Shown here: piece by piece, positions 14,799 to 24,077 of the stretch
How the letters are laid out: the number at the start of each line of letters is the position of its first letter
Numbering within the stretch: the first letter of the stretch is position 1
Assembly (NCBI RefSeq): GCF_029763755.1
Contig: NZ_JARUVM010000025.1
Span: 1 to 52,568 of the forward strand
Reading direction: 5' to 3'
DNA length: 52,568 nucleotides
Source of the DNA: Luteimonas sp. 8-5
Lineage (GTDB): Bacteria > Pseudomonadota > Gammaproteobacteria > Xanthomonadales > Xanthomonadaceae
Program-made: the position numbers and the translations under genes
Notes under the pieces: model-generated
What the model was told of the DNA's origin: nothing
The model's database searches: none
The model's input: the letters and a program-made list of their open reading frames with translations, nothing else

Positions 14799-15739
14799 CC
14801 AGTCGCGCGATACAGCCCCAGGCGGCGCGACGCCGCAATCGCGCCGAGGAACATCGTCGCGGTCGCGACCGCCACGACCGGAACCCATGCCGGACTCGCC
14901 TCGCTCCATCCCGCCGCTTCGCCAAGCCGGCCTGTGATGGCATCGATGGCCAGGTAGAACGCGCACAGCAGCGCCACCCGGGCCGCACGTTGCCAGGCGC
15001 GCCCGTCATCCGGTGGATATCCGCGCCTGGCCAGCACGCCCAGCACGATCGCCAGGCCGGCCAATTGCCCGAGGCCGGCCGGATGCAGCAGTGGCGTGAA
15101 CGGTGCCAGTACGCACAGCAATCCGACTCCGGCAGCAAGCAGCCCCCATCGCTTCGGCAATAGCCAGTACGCGAGCCAAGCCGCCGCGACGCCCACCACC
15201 AGCCCTCCGGTGACGTCTGCGAGGAAATGCCGGCCCAGGTACATGCGCGAGAGGCCCATCAGCAACGGCCAGGCCAGCAACGCGATCCAGGCCGCACGCC
15301 GGCGCAGGCCGAAGAACAGCAGCACCGCGACGCACATGGCCGTGGCAGCAGAGGTGTGCCCGCTGATGAAGCCGTAGTCGGGGTCCGCGGTGGCACGCAG
15401 GGCCGCGCGCGCTTCCGGCGTGGGCAGGGCCAGGAACGAAGGCGCAGCGCCGTCGGCGACCAGGGCGCGGGGTGCTTCGAGCTTGTACAGCACCCGCGCA
15501 TCGACATCGCTGGGGCGCGGCAGCTCGAACCCGGACTTGGCCGCATGCGTCGCGACACCCGCAAGCAGCAGCGCCAGCATCATCCCCAGCGTCGGCCGCA
15601 GGCGCACGCCGAAGCCCAGCACGACGATCAGGACCACGTAGAACCAGGTATGGCCGAGCTCGCTGACGCCGAGCATCAGCCAGGTGAGGAAGGGCGAGGC
15701 GAAGGACTGCAACAAGAGGTTCGGGTCTACCTGGAACAA
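14795..15739 (-). CDS. PAP2-family membrane phosphatase
   Basis: A 314-residue polytopic membrane phosphatase. All three PAP2 signature blocks are present: KSGFELPRP (Lys68, Arg75), SGHTSA (residues 126-130) and SRMYLGRHFLADVTGG (Arg165, His171, Asp175). Several further hydrophobic helices follow the catalytic domain. Likely substrates are lipid phosphates (undecaprenyl-PP, phosphatidate or lipid A-type); the exact one cannot be told. The start is probably TTG at 15737-15739 with GGAGG just upstream, inside the end of the acyltransferase gene; no in-frame ATG fits. The two genes overlap by 13 bp and probably form one operon. Confidence 0.85.
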   Translation of the reverse strand: MFQVDPNLLLQSFASPFLTWLMLGVSELGHTWFYVVLIVVLGFGVRLRPTLGMMLALLLAGVATHAAKSGFELPRPSDVDARVLYKLEAPRALVADGAAPSFLALPTPEARAALRATADPDYGFISGHTSAATAMCVAVLLFFGLRRRAAWIALLAWPLLMGLSRMYLGRHFLADVTGGLVVGVAAAWLAYWLLPKRWGLLAAGVGLLCVLAPFTPLLHPAGLGQLAGLAIVLGVLARRGYPPDDGRAWQRAARVALLCAFYLAIDAITGRLGEAAGWSEASPAWVPVVAVATATMFLGAIAASRRLGLYRATG

Positions 15740-16950
15740 GCGGCCTCCATGGCGCTGCGCGGGTTGGCGATGGGCGGATTGTGCCTTTTCAGCCCGAACA
15801 AGGGACGCAACCATGCAATCCGGCGGATGACGAGTTCGTGCAGCAGCACGCATCCGCCCACGGTGCCGGCCAGGACCAGGGCCGGCTCGAGCACCGGGCC
15901 CAGCCGCAGCGGCGCCAGCGCGAACACCAGCGGCACGATCAGGCTCTGGTGCAGCACGTACCACGGATACACCGCCTCGGTCGCGTAGGGCAGCCAGCCG
16001 AAGGGGCGGTCGAGCAGGATGCGCGCCCAGCCGAAGATCGCCAGCAGTGCCGACCACATGTAGAGCGCGCGTGCCGCCAGCTCGATGTGGTGCCAGGCCA
16101 GCCCGGCGATCAGTGCCGGGACCTGGTCGTCCGGCAGGTAGCGGCCGGCGGCGCGCAGCAGGAGCTCGATCGAGATCGCCAGCACCGCAATCGCCAGGGT
16201 ATGGCGGCGCAACCGGACGACTTCGGCCCAGGCCGCCGCATTGCGCGCCACCAGGTAGCCAGCCAGGAACAACGGCAGGAATTCGGCGTGCTGGTACCAG
16301 TCGTCGAGCAGGGCACCCGTTTTCGGGAACAGCGGCGCCAGCCAGGCGAGCAGGGCGAAGAAGTACATCGCGGGCAGCAGCACCAGCCAGGAGCCCTTGC
16401 GTGCAGGCAGCCAGGCGCCGGCGCGGCGCACGCCCAGGCGCTCCAGCAGCGGCAGCAGCGCCACCAGCACGCAGGTGTAAGCCCACAAATAGGCCAGGTA
16501 CCACAGGTGGTTCCAGGTGAGGCCGTACTCCGCGCCCGTCCAGCCGCCCTCCGGCCACGGCCGCAACTGCAGGTAGCGCCACAGGAAACTGCCGAAGCCG
16601 GAGTGCCAGGCGCCATTGGCCACGGCCTCGCACCAGGCCTGGACCGGGACGACGAAGAGCATGCCGAATGCCAGCGGCAACATCAGGCGCCAGGTGCGCG
16701 CGACCAGCATCCGGCCGGGCTTGCGCCCGCCGTGCATGAACAAGCCGATGGCCATGCCGGAAATCGCGAACAGCAAGGGCATCCGCCAGCGGTTGAGCAT
16801 GATCATCGGCCACTGCAGCCACTCGGCCAGGTAGGCGCTCTTGATGTGGAACTCCCAGTCGGCCACGTAGGCCATGCCCACGTGGTAGAGGATCAGCAGG
16901 CCGAAGGCGAGCACGCGCAGGGCGTCGATATCGTGGCGGCGTTGTTCCAT
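15727..16950 (-). CDS. Acyltransferase family 3 membrane protein
   Basis: A 407-residue multi-spanning protein with about ten hydrophobic segments and the acyltransferase-3 opening RHDIDALRVLAFGLLILYHV, which includes the expected basic/His residues near the first helix. Such proteins transfer acetyl or other acyl groups to extracytoplasmic glycans or lipids (OatA, ExoZ and MdoC relatives). The acceptor cannot be inferred here. It is followed by the overlapping PAP2 gene, which hints at joint action on envelope lipids or glycans. It is divergent from the LytTR regulator gene. Confidence 0.85.
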   Translation of the reverse strand: MEQRRHDIDALRVLAFGLLILYHVGMAYVADWEFHIKSAYLAEWLQWPMIMLNRWRMPLLFAISGMAIGLFMHGGRKPGRMLVARTWRLMLPLAFGMLFVVPVQAWCEAVANGAWHSGFGSFLWRYLQLRPWPEGGWTGAEYGLTWNHLWYLAYLWAYTCVLVALLPLLERLGVRRAGAWLPARKGSWLVLLPAMYFFALLAWLAPLFPKTGALLDDWYQHAEFLPLFLAGYLVARNAAAWAEVVRLRRHTLAIAVLAISIELLLRAAGRYLPDDQVPALIAGLAWHHIELAARALYMWSALLAIFGWARILLDRPFGWLPYATEAVYPWYVLHQSLIVPLVFALAPLRLGPVLEPALVLAGTVGGCVLLHELVIRRIAWLRPLFGLKRHNPPIANPRSAMEAACSR

Positions 16951-17096
16951 GGGTTCGCTTCTCGCGGGGCCGGGGATGCGGTCACGCTGGCCGATCGCGC
17001 GTTCCGGGGCGAGCGCGAAGTGCCGCGGTGCGGGATCGGGTGACCAATGGCGGGATCCGGGGACGAACGGGATGTGGCCGCGGCCGCCACGCGCCC

Positions 17097-17102
17097 TAGA
17101 AT
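17097..17102 (+). promoter_or_regulatory. Predicted -10 box of the LytTR regulator gene
   Basis: TAGAAT at 17097-17102 ends 6 bp before the ATG at 17109. The transcript would start at or very near the start codon, with only GGGG as a possible ribosome binding site. No clear -35 is seen. Confidence 0.4.
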
Positions 17103-17108
17103 GGGGCG

Positions 17109-17990
17109 ATGCCGACAGTCCCCACCACGGTGGCCGAACCCTGGCGCCGCTTCCTGCGCCTGCGCACCCCGATCGAACTGGCGCTTTGGGCAGTGGCCTT
17201 CCTGGTCCCGGCCGCGTTCAACTCCGTGGTCACCTGGCTCGACATCCAGCGGGCGGGGCAGGAGCTGGAACCCTGGAAGCCGGTGCTGTGGGAGGCCAGC
17301 AGCGCGGTCATGTGGTTGCTGCTGGCCCCGGCGATGATCGCGCTGTGCGAACGCTGGCCGCTGCATGCCGACACCTGGCGCCGGCGCCTGCCGGGCTACC
17401 TGCTGGCCAGCATCGCCTTCTCGATGCTGCACGTGGCCGGCATGGTGCTGATGCGCAAGGCAGGCTACCTGGCCCTGGGCGACCACTACGGACCGGACAG
17501 CCTGCCGCGCATGTTCGGCTACGAATACCTGAAGGATGTCCGCACTTTCGCCCTGGTCGTGCTGGCGTCCCATGTCTATCGCTGGTTCTGGCGCCGGTTG
17601 CAGGGCGAAGCGCGGCTGCTGGACCTGCCCGACGACCTGCCGGCGGCGTCCGCGCCGGAGCGGCCCGAACGGTTCCTGGTGCGCAAGCTGGGTCGCGAGT
17701 TCCTGGTGGCCGCCGCCGACATCGAGTGGATGCAGGCGTCCGGCAACTACGTCAACCTCCGGGTGCGCGGCCACGACTACCCGCTGCGCAGCACGATGGC
17801 GGCGATCGAGGCGCAGCTCGATCCGGCGCGTTTCGCCCGCATCCACCGCAGCCACATCGTCAACCTGGACCAGGTCGCGTCGATCGAGCCGCTGGACACG
17901 GGCGACGCCCGCGTGCACATGAAGGACGGCAGCGTGCTGCCATGCAGCCGGCGCCAGCGGGACGCCTTGCGCGGGCGGGCGGCCTGCTAG
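17109..17990 (+). CDS. rpfD: Membrane-anchored LytTR transcription regulator (RpfD-like)
   Basis: A 293-residue protein with about four transmembrane helices in the first 165 residues and a C-terminal LytTR DNA-binding domain (about residues 185-285). The latter contains FLVRKLGREFLVAAADIEWM, ASGNYVNLRV and FARIHRSHIVNLDQV. There is no receiver domain, so the membrane part itself may sense. In Xanthomonas, rpfD (LytTR) lies between recJ/rpfE and prfB-lysS, which matches this position. Its stop codon overlaps the putative prfB -10 box. The symbol is assigned by domain and synteny. Confidence 0.8.
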   Translation: MPTVPTTVAEPWRRFLRLRTPIELALWAVAFLVPAAFNSVVTWLDIQRAGQELEPWKPVLWEASSAVMWLLLAPAMIALCERWPLHADTWRRRLPGYLLASIAFSMLHVAGMVLMRKAGYLALGDHYGPDSLPRMFGYEYLKDVRTFALVVLASHVYRWFWRRLQGEARLLDLPDDLPAASAPERPERFLVRKLGREFLVAAADIEWMQASGNYVNLRVRGHDYPLRSTMAAIEAQLDPARFARIHRSHIVNLDQVASIEPLDTGDARVHMKDGSVLPCSRRQRDALRGRAAC

Positions 17991-17993
17991 AAT
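17967..17993 (+). promoter_or_regulatory. Possible prfB promoter
   Basis: TTGCGC (17967-17972), 15 bp, then TAGAAT (17988-17993). The -10 box includes the stop codon of the LytTR gene. Transcription would start about 25 nt before the prfB ATG. Confidence 0.4.
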
Positions 17994-18024
17994 CGTCGGC
18001 CTTTCGCCAAACATTTCCCGGCCG

Positions 18025-19150
18025 ATGATCGAACTCAATCCCGTCCGCCAGCGCATCGCCGACCTCCGTGGCCGGCTGGATGCGCTGAGGGGGTATCTTT
18101 GACTACGACGCCAAGGTAGAGCGTCTCGAGGAAGTCAACCGCGAACTGGAAAGCCCCGACGTCTGGAACGACGCCGAACGGGCCCAGGCACTGGGCAGGG
18201 AGCGTTCCCTGCTGGACAAGACCGTCAATGGCATCCGCACGCTGTCCGAGGGCCTGGCCGGCGCCGACGAGTTGCTGGAACTGGTCGAGGCCGAGGACGA
18301 CCAGGAGACCGCCACCGCCATCACCGATGATGTCGAGCGCTACGCGCGCGGGGTCGACCAGCTCGAGTTCCAGCGCATGTTCTCCGGGCAGATGGACGCC
18401 AACCCGGCGTTCGTCGACATCCAGGCCGGCGCCGGCGGCACCGAGGCCCAGGACTGGGCGGAGATGCTGCTGCGCATGTACCTGCGCTGGTGCGAGTCGC
18501 GCGGCTGGAAGACCGAATTGCTGGAAGTCAGCGGCGGCGACGTCGCCGGGGTCAAGTCGGCCACGTTCCGGGTCGAGGGCGACTACGCCTACGGCTGGCT
18601 CAAGACCGAGACCGGCGTGCACCGGCTGGTGCGCAAGTCGCCGTTCGATTCGGACAACCGCCGCCACACCAGCTTCACCTCGGTGTTCGTGTCGCCCGAA
18701 GTGGACGACAGGATCGACATCGAGATCAATCCTGCCGACCTGAAGACCGACGTCTACCGTTCCTCCGGCGCCGGCGGCCAGCACGTCAACAAGACCGAGT
18801 CGGCGGTGCGCATCACCCACGTGCCGACCGGGATAGTGGTTGCGTGCCAGACCGAACGCAGCCAGCACGCCAACCGCGACCGCGCGATGAAGATGCTGGC
18901 GGCCAAGCTCTACGAGCTGGAGATGCAGAAGCGCAATGCCGAGCGCGACGCGGTCGAGGCGACCAAGTCCGACATCGGTTGGGGCAGCCAGATCCGCAAC
19001 TACGTGCTCGACCAGAGCCGGATCAAGGACCTGCGCACCGGCATCGAGCGCTCCGACACGCAGAACGTGCTGGACGGCGACCTCGACGAGTTCGTCGAGG
19101 CCAGCCTGAAGTCCGGCCTGGAAGCAGGCGCCAAGCGAGTGGACGCGTGA
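18025..19150 (+). CDS. prfB: Peptide chain release factor 2 (programmed +1 frameshift)
   Basis: RF2 recognises UGA and UAA stops. The gene begins with a 25-codon zero frame ([16 protein letters not shown]...) that ends at an in-frame TGA (18100-18102). A +1 shift on CTT-TGA-C continues at GAC 18101 for about 349 more codons, giving about 374 residues. The body has the RF2 stop-recognition tripeptide SPF in [11 protein letters not shown] and the catalytic GGQ in [14 protein letters not shown]. The SD-like AGGGGG at 18088-18093 is placed as in the classical frameshift. lysS starts 1 bp after the stop. Confidence 0.97.
18088..18103 (+). promoter_or_regulatory. prfB programmed +1 frameshift site
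   Basis: AGGGGG (18088-18093), TAT spacer, CTT (18097-18099) then TGAC. This is the canonical autoregulatory signal: low RF2 lets the ribosome slip into +1 on CUU-UGA. Confidence 0.95.
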
Positions 19151-19151
19151 C

Positions 19152-20642
19152 ATGACCGAAGACGACAACCAGCAGTCCGGGAACCACCTGATCGCCGAGC
19201 GCCGGGCCAAGCTCGCGGAGCTGCGGGCGCAGGGCATCGCGTTCCCCAACGACTTCCGCCGCGCCGACTATGCCGGCGACCTGCAGGCCGAGTACGACGG
19301 CGTCGAAGCGTTCGGTGATCGCAGGGTCGCCCTGGGCGGGCGCCTGCTGGCCAAGCGGGTGATGGGCAAGGCGGCGTTCGCGCAGCTGCAGGACGTGAGC
19401 GGCCGGATCCAGCTGTTCCTCCAGAAGGATGCGCTCGGCGACACGTACGAGGCGTTCAAGGGCTGGGACGTGGGCGACATCGTCGCCGTCGAAGGCACGC
19501 TCATGCGCACGAAGACCGGCGAGCTTTCGGTCAAGGCCGAGTCGCTGCGCCTGCTGGTGAAGTCGCTGCGCCCGCTGCCGGACAAGTGGCACGGCCTGAG
19601 CGACGTCGAGCAGCGCTATCGCCAGCGCTACGTCGACCTGATCGTGACCCCGGAAGCGCGCGACGTGTTCGTCAAGCGCTCGCGCATCATCGCCTCGATC
19701 CGCCGCTGGCTGGACGCGCGCCGCTTCCTCGAAGTCGAGACGCCGATGATGCATTACCTGGCCGGCGGCGCCACGGCACGGCCGTTCACTACCCACCACC
19801 ATGCGCTCGACCTGGACCTGTTCCTGCGCGTGGCGCCCGAGCTCTACCTCAAGCGCCTGGTGGTCGGCGGCTTCGAGCGCGTGTACGAGATCAACCGCAA
19901 CTTCCGCAACGAAGGCGTCAGCACCCGCCACAATCCCGAGTTCACGATGCTCGAGCTGTACGAGGCCTACGCCACGTACGAACACATCATGGACCTGACC
20001 GAAGCGATGGTCCGCGACGTCGCGGTCGAGGTGGCCGGCACGGCGCAGATGCAGTGGGACGGGCAGCAGATCGACCTGGGGCCGCGCTTCCGGCGCTGGA
20101 AGCTGGAAGAGGCGGTGCGCGAGCTCAACCCGGAGATCACCATTGCCGACTGCCGCGACCGCGAAGCGCTGGCGCGCCACTGCGCGCGCCTCGGCGTGCA
20201 CGTCAAGCCGGGCTACGGCTGGGGCAAGCTGCTGCTCGAGATCTTCGAGAAGACGGTCGAGGGCGGGCTAGTCCAGCCGACCTTCATCACCCACTATCCG
20301 GTCGAGGTCTCGCCGCTGGCGCGCGAGTCCGATACCGAGCCGGGCATCACCGACCGCTTCGAGCTGTTCATCGGCGGAAAGGAAATGGCGAACGGCTTCT
20401 CCGAGCTCAACGACCCGGAGGACCAGGCCGCGCGCTTCCGCGCCCAGGTCGAAGCCAAGGCCGGCGGCGACGACGAAGCCATGCACTACGACGCCGACTA
20501 CATCCGCGCCCTCGAAGTCGGCTTGCCGCCCACCGGCGGCCTCGGCGTGGGCATCGACCGGCTGGTGATGCTGGTGACCGGGTCGGCCTCGATCCGCGAC
20601 GTCCTGCTGTTTCCCTACATGCGCCCCGAGCAGGGCGCCTGA
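19152..20642 (+). CDS. lysS: Lysyl-tRNA synthetase (class II)
   Basis: A 496-residue class IIb synthetase. An N-terminal OB fold (about residues 60-150) is followed by the catalytic core. Motif 2 is [18 protein letters not shown] and motif 3 is [16 protein letters not shown], followed by [13 protein letters not shown]. Length and ending are normal. prfB-lysS pairing is widespread in gammaproteobacteria, and the 1-bp spacing suggests cotranscription. Confidence 0.97.
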   Translation: MTEDDNQQSGNHLIAERRAKLAELRAQGIAFPNDFRRADYAGDLQAEYDGVEAFGDRRVALGGRLLAKRVMGKAAFAQLQDVSGRIQLFLQKDALGDTYEAFKGWDVGDIVAVEGTLMRTKTGELSVKAESLRLLVKSLRPLPDKWHGLSDVEQRYRQRYVDLIVTPEARDVFVKRSRIIASIRRWLDARRFLEVETPMMHYLAGGATARPFTTHHHALDLDLFLRVAPELYLKRLVVGGFERVYEINRNFRNEGVSTRHNPEFTMLELYEAYATYEHIMDLTEAMVRDVAVEVAGTAQMQWDGQQIDLGPRFRRWKLEEAVRELNPEITIADCRDREALARHCARLGVHVKPGYGWGKLLLEIFEKTVEGGLVQPTFITHYPVEVSPLARESDTEPGITDRFELFIGGKEMANGFSELNDPEDQAARFRAQVEAKAGGDDEAMHYDADYIRALEVGLPPTGGLGVGIDRLVMLVTGSASIRDVLLFPYMRPEQGA

Positions 20643-20731
20643 GCGGGGATGGCCGATGACGGGGGCTTGCCGCGGCTGGCAGCGGCCGCCAGTATGTCGG
20701 CAGGGGCCAGGCAGGGACGACGGGCATCTCC

Positions 20732-21802
20732 ATGGGGAACGACGCCTTGAACATCGTCATTGTCGACGACCAGACATCCGCGCGGACGATGCTCCGCCAC
20801 ATCCTCGAGGACATCGGGCCGGAACTCGAAGTCCACGACTTCGGCGATCCGCTCGAGGCGCTGGACTGGTGCGGCCACAACCGCCCGGACCTGCTGCTGC
20901 TCGACTACCGCATGCCCGGCCTGGACGGGCTGGAATTCGCGCGCCGCTTCCGCACGCCGCTGGCGCACCGCGACGTTCCGATCGTGCTGGTCACGGTGGT
21001 GGGCGACGAACCAGTAAGGCAGGCGGCACTGGACGCGGGCGTGATCGACTTCCTGGTCAAGCCGATCCGGCCGCGAGAATTGCGCGCGCGCTGCCGCAAC
21101 CTCCTGCAGCTGCGCCAGCAGAGCGAATCTGTGAAGCAGCGCGCGTTGTCGCTGGAGCAACGGTTGCTGTCGAGCATGCACGAGATCGAGGAGCGCGAGC
21201 GCGAGACGCTGTCGCGCCTGGCGCGCGCGATCGAGTACCGCGACGCGGGCACCAGCGCCTACCTCGAACGCATGGCGCGCATCGCCGGCCTGCTCGCCGA
21301 AGCGCTGGGCCTGCCCGAGGACGAGGTGCGCACCATCGAGCTGTCCGCACCGCTGCACGACATCGGCAAGATCGCGATCCCCGACGCGATCCTGCTCAAG
21401 CCCGGTCCGCTGGAACCGGCCGAGCAGGAGCAGATGCGCCGGCATCCGCGCATCGGCCACGAGCTGCTGGCCGACAGCCACAACCGCTTCATCCAGACCA
21501 GCGCGCTGATCGCGCTGCACCACCACGAGCATTACGACGGCAGCGGCTACCCCGACGGCCTGGCCGGCGATGCCATCCCGCTGGTGGCCCGCATCGTGAC
21601 CGTGGCCGACGTGTTCGACGCCCTGATTTCACCCCGCCCGTACAAGCCGGCATGGAGCATCGAGGAGGCGCTGGCCTACCTGGTGGAGCAGCGCGGGGTG
21701 CTGTTCGACCCGCTTTGCGTGGACGCGCTGGTGCGGGAAGAAGCCCGCGTGCGGGAGGTTTGCGCACGGACCTCGGTGCCTGCCGGGGCGAAACGATGCT
21801 AA
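20732..21802 (+). CDS. rpfG: DSF response regulator RpfG (REC plus HD-GYP)
   Basis: A 356-residue response regulator with cyclic di-GMP phosphodiesterase output. The receiver domain (residues 5-120) has Asp58 in LLLLDYRMPG and Lys110 in FLVKPIRP. A linker helix leads to the HD-GYP domain with HD at 209-210 (HDIGKIAIPD), HHHEHYDGSGYPDGL and GYP at 272-274. The segment before the HD motif reads DAGTSAY, not the DPETGxH metal-binding stretch of some HD-GYP enzymes. In xanthomonads RpfC phosphorylates RpfG on DSF sensing, lowering c-di-GMP. Here it is upstream of a ketosynthase and rpfF, and apart from rpfC. No clear ribosome binding site precedes the ATG. Confidence 0.94.
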   Translation: MGNDALNIVIVDDQTSARTMLRHILEDIGPELEVHDFGDPLEALDWCGHNRPDLLLLDYRMPGLDGLEFARRFRTPLAHRDVPIVLVTVVGDEPVRQAALDAGVIDFLVKPIRPRELRARCRNLLQLRQQSESVKQRALSLEQRLLSSMHEIEERERETLSRLARAIEYRDAGTSAYLERMARIAGLLAEALGLPEDEVRTIELSAPLHDIGKIAIPDAILLKPGPLEPAEQEQMRRHPRIGHELLADSHNRFIQTSALIALHHHEHYDGSGYPDGLAGDAIPLVARIVTVADVFDALISPRPYKPAWSIEEALAYLVEQRGVLFDPLCVDALVREEARVREVCARTSVPAGAKRC

Positions 21803-21910
21803 TGTGAAGGCGTTCAAGGTGCCTGCGCACGCCACCCAATAAGCGCCGCAGGGTGCCACCAAGGGATGCGGCTGGGCGGAAGGGGGCACCGCAGTCGCCC
21901 TGGGGGTTTG

Positions 21911-23158
21911 ATGCGAGACCTCGTTGCCATCACCGGCCTGGGAGTCGTTTCCCCGATCGGCCTCGACGTCGCGGCCGTTGCCGACTCGCTGCGTGAAGCA
22001 CGCTCGGGGATCCGCCTGGTGCACGCGCCGCCGCTGCGGCAGGGCTTTGCCGTGGGCGCGATCGACGCCTCCTTCGAGGAGGGGTTCACCAAGATCGAGC
22101 TTCCCTTCCTCGATCGCTGCCAGCAGATGGCGGTGCTGGCGGCGCGCCAGGCCGCGGCCGATGCGGGCCTCGACTCATTCGCACAGTTCGGGCAGCGGGC
22201 CGGCATCTACTACGGCAACGTCAATGGCGGCGTCTCGGCGGCGCAGGCCTGGTACCAGCAGATGCTGCTGGAAGAGAAGCAGGCGGCACGTCCCTACGCG
22301 GCCATGGCGATCATGGGCAATGCGGGCGCCGCGCAGGTAGCGATCCGCCAGCAGGTGCTGGGCCCGGTGATTTCCAATTGCACCGCATGCGGATCGTCGG
22401 GCGTGTCCATCGGCGACGCCGCGCGGGCGATCGCCGACGGCCATATCGACATCGCCATCGCCGGCGGTGCCGAGGCGCCGGTGGTGGGCAGCCTGATGGG
22501 CGTCTTCCAGGGCACCCGGGCGATGGCCGCCCCCGACCCCGAGGACGTGGGCCGCACCTGCAAGCCGTTCGCGGCCAACCGCTCCGGCCTGGTGCTGGGG
22601 GAGGGCGCGGCCTTCCTGGTGCTCGAGTCGGCCCGGCATGCCAGGGCCCGTGGCGCCCATTGCCATGCCTACCTGACCGGCTACGGCGTCTCCAGCGACG
22701 CCCACCATATCGGCATGCCGGCGGCGGAAGGCCAGGTGCGGGCGCTGCGCGCGGCCCTGGACGATGCCGGCCTGTCCCCCGCGGACATCGGGTACGTCAA
22801 CGCGCACGCTACCGCGACCGGAGGTGGCGATATCATCGAAGCCACGTCCCTGCGCGAGGTCTTCGGCACCGGGCAGAACAGTGCAGCGGTGTCCTCGACC
22901 AAATCGGTGCATGGCCACTTGATCGGCGCGACCAGCGCGCTGGAACTGCTGGTCACTGTGGTGGCGATGCAGCAGTCGCTGCTTCCGGCAAGCGCCCACC
23001 TCGACGAGGTGGATCCGCGTTGCGAACTCAACCATGTCGGGCCGCGTCCGCTGACCGGACGCGCGGTCGATCACGCCCTTTCGTTCTCCTGCGGGTTCGG
23101 CGGCACCAACGTCGCACTCGTGGTTTCACGCAATCCCACCCCGCCAGTCCCTGACTAG
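21911..23158 (+). CDS. Beta-ketoacyl-ACP synthase (FabF-like) in the DSF locus
   Basis: A 415-residue KAS II-type condensing enzyme. It has MRDLVAITGLGVVSPIG at the start and the nucleophile Cys160 in NCTACGSSG. The catalytic His299 is in NAHATATGGGD, with Lys331 and His336 in STKSVHGHLIGATSAL and the C-terminal FSCGFGGTNVALV. All catalytic residues are present, so it should condense malonyl-ACP with an acyl chain. It lies 19 bp before rpfF on the same strand. The ATG at 21911 is preferred over 21866 because it gives the family N-terminus and has a GGGGG tract just upstream. The usual rpf clusters known to me do not contain such a gene. Confidence 0.92.
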   Translation: MRDLVAITGLGVVSPIGLDVAAVADSLREARSGIRLVHAPPLRQGFAVGAIDASFEEGFTKIELPFLDRCQQMAVLAARQAAADAGLDSFAQFGQRAGIYYGNVNGGVSAAQAWYQQMLLEEKQAARPYAAMAIMGNAGAAQVAIRQQVLGPVISNCTACGSSGVSIGDAARAIADGHIDIAIAGGAEAPVVGSLMGVFQGTRAMAAPDPEDVGRTCKPFAANRSGLVLGEGAAFLVLESARHARARGAHCHAYLTGYGVSSDAHHIGMPAAEGQVRALRAALDDAGLSPADIGYVNAHATATGGGDIIEATSLREVFGTGQNSAAVSSTKSVHGHLIGATSALELLVTVVAMQQSLLPASAHLDEVDPRCELNHVGPRPLTGRAVDHALSFSCGFGGTNVALVVSRNPTPPVPD

Positions 23159-23177
23159 CCACACCGGAGTCCTCGCC

Positions 23178-24068
23178 ATGAACGCGATCGTCCTGCAGCA
23201 CCCCAACGTCAATTCCCCGCGCACAGCATCGCGCATCTCCACCCAGATCCGGCGCCTTCGTGCCGATGCCCTCTGGATCACCCTCGCCAGGGACGGCGCG
23301 ACCGGACTGCAGAACTTCACTCCAGCCCTTGTGCAGGAGTTCCGTGGCCTGGTGGACGAGTTGCAGGACCGTCGCGCGGCGACGCCGCTGAACTACGCCG
23401 TGGTCCAGTCCGCCGACCCGGCCTACTTCAGCATGGGCGGCGACCTGCGCTTCTTCCGGGATTGCATCCAGCGCCGCGACGCGGCCGCGCTGCGCGACTA
23501 CTCGATGCGGTGCCTGGACCTGCTCGAGTCCTGGAGCGGGCGCCTGAAGGACACGACCACCTCGATCGCGCTGATCCAGGGACGCGCCCTGGGCGGCGGT
23601 TTCGAGATGGCGCTGAGCACCGACTACCTGATCGCCGAGGAGCACAGCAGCTTCGGCTTCCCGGAAATCATGTTCGGGCTGTTCCCCTGCACCGGCGCGA
23701 TGGGCCTGTTGTCGACCCGCATCGGCGCGCGCCAGGCCGAGCGGATGATGACCAACAAGAAGATCTATTCCGCGACCGAGCTCTACGACATGGGCCTGGT
23801 CGACGAGGTCTGCGCCACGGGCGAAGGCGAGTTGGCGGTCGAACGCTTCATCGCCAACCATTCGTCGCGCCTGAAGGCCAGGCTCAAGGTGCAGCAGAGC
23901 CGTTGCCGCCATACCGCCCTGGACCACGCCGAAGGCGTGCGCATCGTCGAGGACTGGGTCGAGACCGCGATGTGCCTGAGTGCCGATGAACTGCGCACCA
24001 TGGACATGCTGATCATGATGCAGGAGCGCGAAGCGACGGCGCCGGCGGCCCGCCAGGTCGCCGCGTAA
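23178..24068 (+). CDS. rpfF: DSF synthase RpfF (crotonase family)
   Basis: A 296-residue crotonase-fold enzyme. In Xanthomonas, RpfF dehydrates 3-hydroxyacyl-ACP and releases the free cis-2-enoic acid signal DSF. The two catalytic glutamates are visible: Glu143 in GRALGGGFEMALS and Glu163 in GFPEIMFGLFPC, matching Glu141/Glu161 of X. campestris RpfF. It includes the RpfF-type segments MGGDLRFFRDCI and TNKKIYSATELYDMGLVDEV. It follows the ketosynthase and converges on rpfC with a 9-bp gap. The C-terminal tail beyond about residue 285 is Ala/Arg-rich and variable. Confidence 0.95.
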   Translation: MNAIVLQHPNVNSPRTASRISTQIRRLRADALWITLARDGATGLQNFTPALVQEFRGLVDELQDRRAATPLNYAVVQSADPAYFSMGGDLRFFRDCIQRRDAAALRDYSMRCLDLLESWSGRLKDTTTSIALIQGRALGGGFEMALSTDYLIAEEHSSFGFPEIMFGLFPCTGAMGLLSTRIGARQAERMMTNKKIYSATELYDMGLVDEVCATGEGELAVERFIANHSSRLKARLKVQQSRCRHTALDHAEGVRIVEDWVETAMCLSADELRTMDMLIMMQEREATAPAARQVAA

Positions 24069-24077
24069 GGCAGTCAC

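Noticed and set aside
16951-17108. GGGATCCGGGGACG near the LytTR gene as another heptamer array
   Set aside because: Only one partial unit with mismatches; likely chance in GC-rich DNA.
18097-18103. A disrupting frameshift or sequencing error in prfB
   Set aside because: The SD-like AGGGGG and CTT-TGA-C are the known programmed frameshift signal.
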